This document shows, one piece after another, positions 36,530 to 47,463 of a stretch of 64,000 bases of DNA. Each line of letters begins with the position of its first letter. Position 1 is the first letter of the stretch. The DNA is from Leptospira stimsonii (lineage in GTDB: Bacteria > Spirochaetota > Leptospiria > Leptospirales > Leptospiraceae), in the NCBI RefSeq assembly GCF_003545885.1, contig NZ_QHCT01000004.1, forward strand, positions 215,001-279,000, written 5' to 3'. The translations under genes and the position numbers were made by a program. The notes under the pieces were generated by a model. The model worked only from the letters and a program-made list of their open reading frames with translations. It ran no database searches and was not told the origin of the DNA.

Positions 36530-37978
36530 TTAACCTATCTCCAACTGTTTCAGTTTGTATTGTAAGGAACCTCGGGAAATTCCGAGGGCCTTCGCCATTC
36601 GAATCTGGTTTCCGCCGAACAATTTATGGGCCAGAAGAATTTTTTGTCTTTCGACGGCCTCGACCGCCCGGCGAAGATCCAAGTCTTCCGAATCCGGAAT
36701 CGTTAAAATTCGATCCTTGCGCTCTTTTTTTTCCTGGATTCCGATCTCGGAACCGGAGGAACTCAAGATAGATTCTTCCAAAAGATTACGCAAGCCGGAA
36801 AGATTATTCCTAAAATCCATTCGGAGAATCTTGGCCAGATTATCCTCCGAAAGTCGAAGGTCCTCTCGACCCAAAGATTCCTTAAGTTCCTCTAAGAGAA
36901 ACCGAACCAGGGATTCTTTTTGCGAAGAATTTAGGTCCGCAAATTCAGGAACGGAAATCGTCCTCTGAAGAAGAAATTCTCGAAAAGGTCTGAAAATTTC
37001 GTTGGGATCCGGTCCGCTTGTCTCCGTAAAAATGAGACGAAATGGACTCGATTCTCCAGATAGAATTTTGAAAAAGAATTTCTGTTGGACCGAAGTAAAT
37101 TTCTGCGCCCCTTCGATTAGAATCGTACCGGAATTTGTCATCCGAGACCATTCTTCAAAAGACTTTTCCAGTTTTGAAATTTGTTCGGGCAAAAACCCTA
37201 AAACGAGAATCCCTTTTTCCGGACTCAAGGTCCGATGAATCCATTTTCCAAGAGTCTTTTTTCCCGCACCGGAAGAGCCCAAAATTCGGACCCAAGAACT
37301 TCTTTTGAGCCAATCAGGAACGATGGCGACCTCACATATTTCCGCCAAAAATTCGCCGACATTTTCTTTTCGGGGAAACTCGGGGCGAAGAATGGAAGAA
37401 GAAGACGAAGCTTTTAAAACGGAAAGATCAGGGAGAGGACTTTCGGAAATTTTTTTCGCTACCAAACCCCAAAGAGCAAGAATCGCATCCGAAGGTTTTT
37501 CTAAAAACTCGGCCAGAAAAAACCCGTCCAAGAAAGATTCTCCACGGATTCCAATCACCAAACAACCGGTAGCCCGAGAATCAAAAAGATCGTGATCCTT
37601 AGCGGAAAACCAGAGGGGAAAATTTTCCCGATTCAAGGTCTCCAGATTTCCCGTAGCACGGGATAAAAAGGAATAAAAAAAACCATCTTCGTCGTAGCCG
37701 ACGGCGGAAACTTCTTCCAGGGTTTTGCCCTGATCAAAGCTAAACGTAAGGACTCCGCAGAGCGCATTCGAAAGCCGAATCCAATCTTCAAAAGCTTTTG
37801 AGAAATCTTCTTTTTTACGCAAAGAAGAAGAATTCTCGGAAAACAAAAGATTGAGAAGAGACGGATGCACAAAGGGAAGATGTTTAAAATTAAGCATCCT
37901 GTCAACTAAGTACAGAGCCGATGTCGGACGTCCGACAAACGGAACTTTGAATTCTTTTTTTAACGAAAAAGGAGCCAA
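36530..37978 (-). CDS. NtrC-like regulator with damaged AAA+ motifs and Fis-type HTH
   Basis: A 482-residue protein. Residues 1-200 form an unknown sensor part. Residues about 225-430 resemble the AAA+ domain of sigma-54 activators, but the Walker A reads GSSGAGKKTL, with Lys where Thr or Ser should follow GK, the Walker B position reads TILIEGAQ, and no GAFTGA loop for sigma-54 contact is seen. Residues about 440-482 are a Fis-type helix-turn-helix (LFGGNQIRMAKALGISRGSL). ATP hydrolysis and sigma-54 contact are therefore doubtful. The first codons overlap one copy of the TGTCGGA palindrome (37922-37937), and the gene diverges from parA. Confidence 0.8.
   Translation of the reverse strand: MAPFSLKKEFKVPFVGRPTSALYLVDRMLNFKHLPFVHPSLLNLLFSENSSSLRKKEDFSKAFEDWIRLSNALCGVLTFSFDQGKTLEEVSAVGYDEDGFFYSFLSRATGNLETLNRENFPLWFSAKDHDLFDSRATGCLVIGIRGESFLDGFFLAEFLEKPSDAILALWGLVAKKISESPLPDLSVLKASSSSSILRPEFPRKENVGEFLAEICEVAIVPDWLKRSSWVRILGSSGAGKKTLGKWIHRTLSPEKGILVLGFLPEQISKLEKSFEEWSRMTNSGTILIEGAQKFTSVQQKFFFKILSGESSPFRLIFTETSGPDPNEIFRPFREFLLQRTISVPEFADLNSSQKESLVRFLLEELKESLGREDLRLSEDNLAKILRMDFRNNLSGLRNLLEESILSSSGSEIGIQEKKERKDRILTIPDSEDLDLRRAVEAVERQKILLAHKLFGGNQIRMAKALGISRGSLQYKLKQLEIG
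37922..37937. promoter_or_regulatory. Palindrome TGTCGGACGTCCGACA (candidate par-linked site)
   Basis: A perfect 16-base palindrome within the first 20 codons of the NtrC-like gene. A second copy with one base changed (TGTCGGATGTCCGACA) is at 38222-38237, about 300 bases away, 20 bases before parA. Two closely related palindromes in front of a parA-parB pair are likely operator or parS sites for ParA or ParB. Which protein binds is an inference. Confidence 0.5.
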
Positions 37979-38221
37979 TTTTAGATAAATGATTGAAGAT
38001 AAAAAACCTTAACTCTATCTGGAAACGGAGTCATAAAAGAAGATTGCTTCGTTCGTTTTTAATAAAAATTAACTTCGAAAAAAGGCAAGTTCGCGAAACG
38101 CGTTCCCCAAAAAAGACCTTCGGATTCAAACAGCGACTCCTCTTCTTAGGTCGTGAAAGCACAGAAATTTTCGAAAATCAAAATTCTTATCAATCAAAAT
38201 TCCGTCTTGATAAGGATTCGA

Positions 38222-38237
38222 TGTCGGATGTCCGACA
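38222..38237. promoter_or_regulatory. Palindrome TGTCGGATGTCCGACA upstream of parA
   Basis: Inverted repeat with 7-base arms around TG, ending 20 bases before the parA start and just before its AAGG ribosome site. Partner of the copy at 37922-37937. The position suits autoregulation of the parAB operon as well as a centromere. The 279-base stretch 37979-38257 otherwise holds AT-rich sequence without a gene. Confidence 0.55.
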
Positions 38238-38257
38238 ATAGAATATAAGGTAGAATC

Positions 38258-39010
38258 ATGATAGTTGTATCCATTGCAAACCAGAAAGGCGGAGAAGGAA
38301 AAACGACCACTTCTCTCAATTTGTCCATGGGGCTCGCGAGAAGAGGAAAAAAAACCTTGCTCGTCGACATTGACCCACAGGCGAACTCGACTGGCATTTT
38401 TATCAACCCGGAAACTCTGGATAAATCCATGCACGGAGTTTTTAACTCCAGAATGAGTATCAAAGAAATCATGGTAGATACCAAACTCCCGAACCTTTTT
38501 TTAGCTCCCTCAAAGACAAACCTCGCGGAGGTAGAAACCCTATCCGGGAGTTCCGTGGACGCGCCCTATATTTTGAGAGACGCTCTCCAAGGACTGGAAG
38601 GATTCGATTTTTGTATCATCGATTGCCCGCCCAGTCTTTCGATCTTTACGATCAACGCTTTGGTCGGCTCAAATTACGTAATCATTCCTCTTCAGGCTGA
38701 AAAGTTTTCGGTGGATGGAATCGTAGGACTTCAACAGACGATCACGAGTATTAAAAAAAGAATCAACCCCAATCTTGAAATTTTGGGTGCGCTCATCACC
38801 CAACTCAAACCCCAGACCCTTTTGACAAAAACCATCGTCCCCGTATTAACGAAATACTTTCGAATCTTTGAGACGAGCATTTCCGATGGAGTCGCCGTTG
38901 GAGAATCTCATCTGGCAAAAAAATCCGTATTCGAATACAATAAGTCGAGCAAGCAGGCACAAGAATACGAAGGTTTTATTGAGGAGTTTTTGAATGAGCT
39001 CAAAAAGTAA
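38258..39010 (+). CDS. parA: ParA-family partition ATPase (system 1)
   Basis: A 250-residue ParA/Soj ATPase. The deviant Walker A is NQKGGEGKTT near residue 8, the A' motif is LLVDIDPQANST, and the Walker B is FCIIDCPPSLS. It lacks the long N-terminal helix-turn-helix of plasmid type Ia ParA, so it is of the short chromosomal type. It drives segregation of the replicon by cycling on nucleoid DNA. The ATG has AAGG 8 bases before it. Its 3' end overlaps parB by 17 bases. Expression is probably controlled through the palindromes just upstream. Confidence 0.93.
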   Translation: MIVVSIANQKGGEGKTTTSLNLSMGLARRGKKTLLVDIDPQANSTGIFINPETLDKSMHGVFNSRMSIKEIMVDTKLPNLFLAPSKTNLAEVETLSGSSVDAPYILRDALQGLEGFDFCIIDCPPSLSIFTINALVGSNYVIIPLQAEKFSVDGIVGLQQTITSIKKRINPNLEILGALITQLKPQTLLTKTIVPVLTKYFRIFETSISDGVAVGESHLAKKSVFEYNKSSKQAQEYEGFIEEFLNELKK

Positions 39011-39839
39011 ACGATTAGGCTCTCTTGCCGATGTATTTCAGGCGGAAAAATTAGAAGGAACGATTCGAAAAATTCGATTAGACAAAATTCTCCCTTCCGA
39101 CAACCAACCCAGACAAGACAGAAAAAAAGGAGTCGAGGACTTAGCAAGGAGCTTGGACAAAGACGGACTACTTCAGCCGATCATAGTAACAAAACAAAAT
39201 CCGGAAGACGAGCACTACAGAATTGTCGCCGGAGAAAGACGATTCCACGCGGCAAAACAACTAAACTGGACCGAGGTCGAATGTAAAATTTTAGACCGAG
39301 ATGAAAAAGAAACCTTTCGCCTCGCAATCATAGAAAACCTTCAGAGAGAAAATCTTTCGCCTTACGAAGAAGTAGAGGCGATGTCCCATTTGAAAGTCAG
39401 CTTCAAATACACAGATCAAGAGCTCGCAACTCTTTTTGGAAAAAGCAGAAGTTATATGACTGAACTTTTGGGGATTTCGGATCTCAGCAAAGACGAACTC
39501 CGTTCCTGCAAAGAGGCGGGAATTGAAAGTAAGAATCTACTGATCCAAGCCGTCTCCGCGTCTAGAAAAGGCACCTTCTCCGAATTCTTAAATTTATTCT
39601 CAACCGGAGCGCTAAAGACGGTTAAGGACGCAAAATCATTTAACCGAGAAGAAGAAGGCCTCTTCTCTTCCAAACAAAACGTAACGTCAAATTCCAAAAA
39701 TCCGATATCAAAATCCACAGAATATAAAATCACGAAAAAACCGGGATTGATTCAAATCAGCTCTGAGAACGACGAGCTCCTATCGGAAATCCTAAAGTTA
39801 ATCAAAAAAGAAATCCGCAAAAAATTCGACTCCGAATAA
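38994..39839 (+). CDS. parB: ParB-family partition protein (system 1)
   Basis: A 281-residue ParB. The N-terminal nuclease-like CTP-binding domain has IVAGERRFHAAKQL (the GERRxxA motif) and ENLQRENLSPYEE; a central helix-turn-helix follows at about residues 125-165 (ATLFGKSRSYMTELLGISDL); the C-terminal 40 residues form the dimer helix. It binds parS and spreads as a CTP-dependent clamp. It overlaps the end of parA, so the two are made together. The parS site is unknown; the palindromes at 37922 and 38222 are candidates. Confidence 0.93.
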   Translation: MSSKSKRLGSLADVFQAEKLEGTIRKIRLDKILPSDNQPRQDRKKGVEDLARSLDKDGLLQPIIVTKQNPEDEHYRIVAGERRFHAAKQLNWTEVECKILDRDEKETFRLAIIENLQRENLSPYEEVEAMSHLKVSFKYTDQELATLFGKSRSYMTELLGISDLSKDELRSCKEAGIESKNLLIQAVSASRKGTFSEFLNLFSTGALKTVKDAKSFNREEEGLFSSKQNVTSNSKNPISKSTEYKITKKPGLIQISSENDELLSEILKLIKKEIRKKFDSE

Positions 39840-39845
39840 TGCATG

Positions 39846-39877
39846 AATGTCGCTTAATAATTTTGTTAAGCGACATT
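39846..39877 (+). terminator. 12-base inverted repeat after parB
   Basis: AATGTCGCTTAA (39846-39857) pairs perfectly with TTAAGCGACATT (39866-39877) around an 8-base loop, starting 7 bases after the parB stop. There is no T-run, so it could be a Rho-assisted terminator, a processing site or a protein-binding palindrome. Confidence 0.5.
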
Positions 39878-39966
39878 AGAATAAGTACATACAGGTACTT
39901 AGCAAAAAGAATTTTTAGAGAACAGCCAAAAACGAGCCAATGGGATTGACAAAGTCACGACATTGA

Positions 39967-40006
<40 letters not shown>

Positions 40007-40052
40007 AAGCCTCGATCCCAAAGGATTCAGGCCGAAGGCGTATTTATTTTGG

Positions 40053-40096
<44 letters not shown>

Positions 40097-40152
40097 CCCG
40101 AAGGAATGTTGTTGGATGAGACATAAGTATCATTATGTCCGATAATGTCAAC

Positions 40153-40212
40153 TCCCTTCGGAACTTTTGCTTAAAATTAATGTACTTTCCAGCAAGGAGG
40201 GTCCCGAAGGGA
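40153..40212 (+). promoter_or_regulatory. Stem that would hide the rep ribosome-binding region
   Basis: TCCCTTCGGAAC (40153-40164) pairs with GTCCCGAAGGGA (40201-40212) at 11 of 12 positions. The right arm ends one base before the rep ATG and covers the AAGGG next to it, while AAGGAGG lies in the loop side at 40194-40200. An alternative partner for the left arm exists at 40098-40104, so two exclusive folds are possible, as in translational attenuation of rep. Confidence 0.55.
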
Positions 40213-40213
40213 A

Positions 40214-41113
40214 ATGGGCGAGCATTATCCATATATCAAATTTTTTGCCGACATCATCGACTCCGGTGTCTGGGCAAGCCTTTCCTCTGCGGCAAAGACG
40301 TTGTATCTGGTCCTGCTTAAATTTAGCGACCAGCACTTTAAGCCGGTCTGGCCTAGCACGGAAATCCTCTTAAAGCTTACGGGATTCAAAACGAAAAAAT
40401 CTATCATCCAGGGAAAGAGAGATCTGATCCAAGCAGGGCTCCTTCAAGTCACACCAGGAACCGGACATACGAGTTCTCGATATTATTTTTGCTTCAACTA
40501 TCCCGGTTCCAAGATTCCACCTCAGGGGTATAATTTTGGAACCCCCAGGGGTGGCGAAATGGAATCCTTTGAGGGTTCAAAAAAGGCACCTCAGGGGTCT
40601 GCGGAAGGGTCCCCAAACCATATCAATATAACTATTACCAACAATCAAAACCAAGAACCAGGGAAGAAGAATACGCCATTGAGTTTGTCTTTGTTAGAAG
40701 AAAAATACGGCACTTCGATTTTGTCAGAGGCACTTGGAATTGCAAAACTTCGAGGAATGGAAGCAAACCTAAGATATGTCCAAGGGATTTGTAAGAATCT
40801 AATGGGGACAGAAGAGTCCGTGCCCATGCCCGAATTTAATCAAAGTTCTTCTCCGGTTGGGATGGGAGAAAAAGATCCGACTTGGAAGGGATTCTTGCTT
40901 TGGTCGAGAGAACGGCTCACTCGTTCCAGCCAGGAAATTTTAGAACAAATCCGAATCGAACCGGACGGAAGGACGCTCTGCGTCTTAGACAGCGTACCCG
41001 AGTCTCTTCGAATGATCATCGCAAAGTACTTCACAGAGGAAATCCGTCCTCCGATATTGGTTATATTTTCCGCAAAAACTGAAGAAAACCGAACTATTTC
41101 CTCAAAACATTAA
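40214..41113 (+). CDS. rep: Replication initiator-like protein (Rep)
   Basis: A 299-residue protein. The N-terminal 100 residues carry a winged-helix unit typical of replication initiators (SAAKTLYLVLLKFSDQHFKP, then STEILLKLTGFKTKKSIIQG and KRDLIQAGLLQV). The middle is low-complexity; a C-terminal conserved part starts near residue 150 (LEEKYGTSILSEALGIAKLR). The neighbourhood parA-parB-rep matches the replication module of leptospiral replicons such as the LE1 phage. The ATG at 40214 follows a structured leader that probably controls its translation. It is followed after 25 bases by the discoidin gene. Confidence 0.7.
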   Translation: MGEHYPYIKFFADIIDSGVWASLSSAAKTLYLVLLKFSDQHFKPVWPSTEILLKLTGFKTKKSIIQGKRDLIQAGLLQVTPGTGHTSSRYYFCFNYPGSKIPPQGYNFGTPRGGEMESFEGSKKAPQGSAEGSPNHINITITNNQNQEPGKKNTPLSLSLLEEKYGTSILSEALGIAKLRGMEANLRYVQGICKNLMGTEESVPMPEFNQSSSPVGMGEKDPTWKGFLLWSRERLTRSSQEILEQIRIEPDGRTLCVLDSVPESLRMIIAKYFTEEIRPPILVIFSAKTEENRTISSKH

Positions 41114-41138
41114 AAAGAGAAACCAGGACAAATCTTGA

Positions 41139-43652
<2,514 letters not shown>

Positions 43653-43662
43653 TCGAGATTTT

Positions 43663-44535
<873 letters not shown>

Positions 44536-44857
44536 AAAAAAGAAGGAGTTCCTACTTTTCAAAAGAAGTCTTTCTTCTGTTGCGGAGGCGTTCCTTGTCG
44601 GAGTTCCGACAATAGGGAATTTTTCTTTACGAAGGAGAATTTCTGTGATAAGGAGAATTTTCTCAAATTTTCCCGCCAGCCCACCTCCTCCACCCAATTT
44701 GGGTGGGGCGCGCGACTTTCACGGAAGAGTTGTCGTTGATCCGACGGTCAAAGATTGAAAGTAAGGATCGTTCTTTGCGTCGGTTGGCTTAGACACGTTT
44801 TTATAAACGCCGTTTTTTTTTGCGCGGAAAGAAACGGGTTGGGATCTTTTTTCTTCT
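44536..44857. repeat. Intergenic repeat, copy 1, with TGTCGGAGTTCCGACA palindrome
   Basis: No gene is present. TGTCGGAGTTCCGACA at 44596-44611 is followed about 72 bases later by the conserved block TTTTCCCGCC (44668), CCTCCTCCACCCAA and a GGGTGGGGCGC stem, then ACTTTCACGGAA and a GTCGTTG end near 44745. The block CCACCCAA-T-TTGGGTGG forms a hairpin. A second copy with the same order lies at 45845-46004, on the other side of mqnD. GGAGTTCCTAC at 44545 is another short element of the GGAACTCC family. Confidence 0.65.
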
Positions 44858-45682
44858 CTAAAACAAGTTCTTCTCTTGGCCTCCGGGAAGGAAGCCAGCT
44901 TCCACCCCTCTCCGGTAGAGTTCCAAGATCGCGTCTCTTCCTTCGGTTCCCAGGGAACGAGTGAACTCGTTGACATACAATGCGATGTGGGCATCCACAA
45001 CTTCTCGCGTCGTGTCTTGGGAATGTTTGAGAATGTATTCGTACGTTTCTTCCCTGTTCTGATATCCGAGATCCAAACTTTTTTTGAGAGCTTGGTCAAA
45101 GTCCGATTTCAGGTCCGGGCTCAGGTCTCTCCGGATCGCGATGGCGCCTAAGGGAATATGTTTTCCGGTCGTTTCTTCCCACCATTCCCCCAGATCTTGG
45201 AGTTTTTCGAGACCCTGCTTTTCATACGTAAAGCGCTCTTCGTGAATCAAAACTCCGAAGTCCGCTTCTCCCGATAAGAGGAGTGGGATGATCTTGTCAT
45301 AGCGAATCGCCTCGGCCTGAAAATCATTTTTGAGGAATAATTTTAGGAGAAGATTTGCCGTTGTGAATTCCCCAGGGATGAGAATTTTTTTTCCTTTTGC
45401 CGATCGGAGATTTTTCCCTTTTTTAAAAACTAAAAGAGGGCCGCAGTTCCGTCCAAGGGCAGAGCCGGAGTCGAGAATCGAATATCGATCCATCACCGAA
45501 AAATATCCTGCGAAGGAGAGTTTTGTGGTCTGGTATTTTCCTAAAAAAGCGGCTCGATTCAATTCTTCTACGTCGTGGAGTTCTTCTCGGATTCGAAATT
45601 GATCGGTAACTTTTCCATGTGCGAGATGATAGAATAAAAATGTATCGTTTGGGCAGGGAGAATAGGCTAAGCTGAGTTCCAT
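44858..45682 (-). CDS. mqnD: 1,4-dihydroxy-6-naphthoate synthase (MqnD)
   Basis: A 274-residue enzyme of the futalosine route to menaquinone. N-terminal motif SLAYSPCPNDTFLFYHLAHG is the MqnD signature; other blocks are KLSFAGYF, GRNCGPLLV, KKILIPGEFTTANLLL and the histidine-containing VLIHEERFTY. It acts on cyclic de-hypoxanthinylfutalosine to make 1,4-dihydroxy-6-naphthoate, so this organism makes menaquinone by that route. Two related repeats flank it. Other mqn genes are not in the window. Confidence 0.94.
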   Translation of the reverse strand: MELSLAYSPCPNDTFLFYHLAHGKVTDQFRIREELHDVEELNRAAFLGKYQTTKLSFAGYFSVMDRYSILDSGSALGRNCGPLLVFKKGKNLRSAKGKKILIPGEFTTANLLLKLFLKNDFQAEAIRYDKIIPLLLSGEADFGVLIHEERFTYEKQGLEKLQDLGEWWEETTGKHIPLGAIAIRRDLSPDLKSDFDQALKKSLDLGYQNREETYEYILKHSQDTTREVVDAHIALYVNEFTRSLGTEGRDAILELYRRGVEAGFLPGGQEKNLF

Positions 45683-46309
45683 CTTCTTTCTTCTTTAGAT
45701 TCCCATTCTTTGGGTTTTGTCGAAAAAAGAAAGCCTCTTCTTTCTTTTTGGAGAAGCTTCTGAAGAAAGGCTTCCGATGTGAATGTTTTTTTGAAGGGAC
45801 TTGCGGAAGGTTCTCCATTTTGGAAAAACGTTCGGTTCTTTTTTTGTCGGAGTTCCGACGAGATTTTTGAGGATCGAAATAGAGTTGCGGGATTTGTCTT
45901 TTTGTGTTAGGGGAAATTTTTCCGAGTTTTCCCGCCACCTCTCCTCCTCCACCCAATCAGGGTGGGGCGCTCAACTTTCACGGAAAAGGCGTCGTTGTTC
46001 CTACGAGAGGTTCTTATAAGATTCAGAAAGTGTTTCAGAAGAATCTCCAACAATGCTCCAATATCAGAGAATTTCCTTCTCCCATTCTTTGTCGTACCTC
46101 CGACAAAGGTAAGAAAACAAATCGACAAAATCTGAAATTTCTGATTGGCGACGTTCGCTTTTTTTTTGGAGCTTTGGCGAGAATTCGGTCTCGCAAAAAA
46201 AAGCTTTTCGTTCCGAGAAAGCCAACGTTCTCTTTCCTCCTCCATTGGAGTTTTGAAAAAGAAAAACTCCTTTCTCTAAATTCTCCTTTGCGATTTCCTG
46301 AAACAAAAC
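45683..46309. repeat. Intergenic region with repeat copy 2
   Basis: About 630 bases without a supported gene. The repeat copy (45845-46004) has TGTCGGAGTTCCGACG at 45845-45860, TTTTCCCGCC at 45927, then CTCCTCCACCCAATC, GGGTGGGGCGCTC, ACTTTCACGGAA and GTCGTTG near 45991. A related palindrome TGTCGTACCTCCGACA lies at 46090-46105. Short frames on both strands have no family signal. Confidence 0.6.
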
Positions 46310-47170
46310 ATGTCATTCGATCCTTCTCAGATTCATACGATCGCCGTCGACTTGGACGGAACTCTCCTTAACTCAAAAAGTAAAATTTCTCCCCTCACCC
46401 ACTCCGTCCTTCAGAAGGCAATCGACCAAGGAAAGAATCTTGTGATCGCAACTGGGAGAAGATTTTTTTCCACATTCTCCTTTGCGAAGGAGTTTCGCGG
46501 AGAAGTTCACGTTGTTTCCAACAACGGACAAATCTTGCGCCATTCTCCGAGCGCTGAGCGGATCGCCGAGAGTTATCTTGAACCGAAACTCGTTTCTCAG
46601 ATCCTTCTCTTGGGAAAAGAATTTCATACTCCTCCGATTCTTCACGTTGATCGATTCGAGGAAGGGATCGACATGTTTACCGAAGTTCCGATCACGAGCG
46701 ATATTTATCATAACTATTCGGGAGGAGATCGTTCTCGCACACGTTCCATCGGAGATTTTCTTTCTCTCGAACTCGATAAAATTCTTGTGGTTTGTTTTTT
46801 ATCGCTCCAAAGGGAAGATTTGGATTCTCTCGTTCAAAAAATTTCCGCGTTGCCCGGGGCCTCCGATCTTCGTTGTATTCTTACGAAAATTCCCGGAGTC
46901 GCCTATTGTGTGGAAATCATCAACTTCTCCGTTTCCAAGTGGTCCGGAATTTCTCGTTTTCTTTCCTTAAAGGGTTTAGATGGGAATGGTGTCGTTTCCT
47001 TCGGAGACGAAAGAAACGATCTCGAAATGTTGCTTCATAGCGGAGTCGGTTTTGCGATGAAAAACGCGGTTCCAGAAATCAAGAGTTCCGCGAAGCACGT
47101 TACGCGATACAGCAATGAAGAAGACGGAGTCGCTCTTGCTTTAGTGGAGAATCGGATCGTTTCCTTTTGA
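46310..47170 (+). CDS. Cof-type HAD-superfamily phosphatase
   Basis: A 286-residue HAD phosphatase of the Cof type. Motif I is VDLDGTLLNSK (residues about 13-23), motif II IATGRR, a cap domain lies in the middle, and motif III/IV is the SKWSGI segment with VVSFGDERNDLEML. The enzymes dephosphorylate small sugar phosphates or similar; the substrate cannot be told. Its last 30 bases overlap the end of a small convergent gene. It lies upstream of the heme locus but is probably not part of it. Confidence 0.9.
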   Translation: MSFDPSQIHTIAVDLDGTLLNSKSKISPLTHSVLQKAIDQGKNLVIATGRRFFSTFSFAKEFRGEVHVVSNNGQILRHSPSAERIAESYLEPKLVSQILLLGKEFHTPPILHVDRFEEGIDMFTEVPITSDIYHNYSGGDRSRTRSIGDFLSLELDKILVVCFLSLQREDLDSLVQKISALPGASDLRCILTKIPGVAYCVEIINFSVSKWSGISRFLSLKGLDGNGVVSFGDERNDLEMLLHSGVGFAMKNAVPEIKSSAKHVTRYSNEEDGVALALVENRIVSF

Positions 47171-47353
47171 GGAACTCTTCACTTCACAAGACTTGCAGGC
47201 CTGTGTATAACACCCGAAATCTTCGTCTTTAGAATGAGACGTTTTTCCGGTAAATTCTTGAATTACGGAAAGAAGAGGGAAGAACAACCGAATTGCGGTC
47301 AAACTCACGATTCCGTAGACGATCCAATCCTGAGTTTGAATATCAAGTTGCAT
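47141..47353 (-). CDS. Small membrane protein with cysteine tail
   Basis: A 70-residue protein with one membrane span (residues about 10-30, DWIVYGIVSLTAIRLFFPLL) and a C-terminal tail with GCYTQACKSCE. The layout resembles FeoB-associated small proteins with a terminal Cys cluster, but the match is weak. It diverges from hemA and its start lies 58 bases from the heme box, so it could be regulated with the heme operon and have a role in iron or heme handling; this is inference. Its 3' end overlaps the HAD gene by 30 bases. Confidence 0.6.
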   Translation of the reverse strand: MQLDIQTQDWIVYGIVSLTAIRLFFPLLSVIQEFTGKTSHSKDEDFGCYTQACKSCEVKSSSKGNDPILH

Positions 47354-47410
47354 ATATGACCAAGTTGAAAATCAGTCTCAATAAAGTCAATGGAAAGTTT
47401 TTCCGTTCGG

Positions 47411-47426
47411 TGACACTTCTTTGACA
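47411..47426 (+). promoter_or_regulatory. hem-box TGACA-N6-TGACA upstream of hemA
   Basis: TGACA at 47411-47415 and TGACA at 47422-47426, separated by CTTCTT. This exact spacing is the hem-box that I recall as the binding site of the Leptospira HemR regulator. The kinase and regulator of that system are encoded downstream within this same operon (52196-53799). The second half-site is inside the TTGACA -35 of the hemA promoter, so HemR would act at the polymerase contact site. Confidence 0.8.
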
Positions 47427-47451
47427 ATCAAACAAGGGAAACTGGTATAGT
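47421..47451 (+). promoter_or_regulatory. Likely hemA promoter
   Basis: TTGACA at 47421-47426 and TATAGT at 47446-47451 with a 19-base spacer. Transcription would begin near 47458, only about 6 bases before the hemA ATG at 47464, so the mRNA would be nearly leaderless. No Shine-Dalgarno site is seen before the ATG, in keeping with that. Confidence 0.6.
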
Positions 47452-47463
47452 TCTTTTAACAAT

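Noticed and set aside
40135..40320. Short frame starting in the rep leader
   Set aside because: It overlaps rep in another frame and has no clear ribosome site; a role as a leader peptide cannot be excluded but is not supported.
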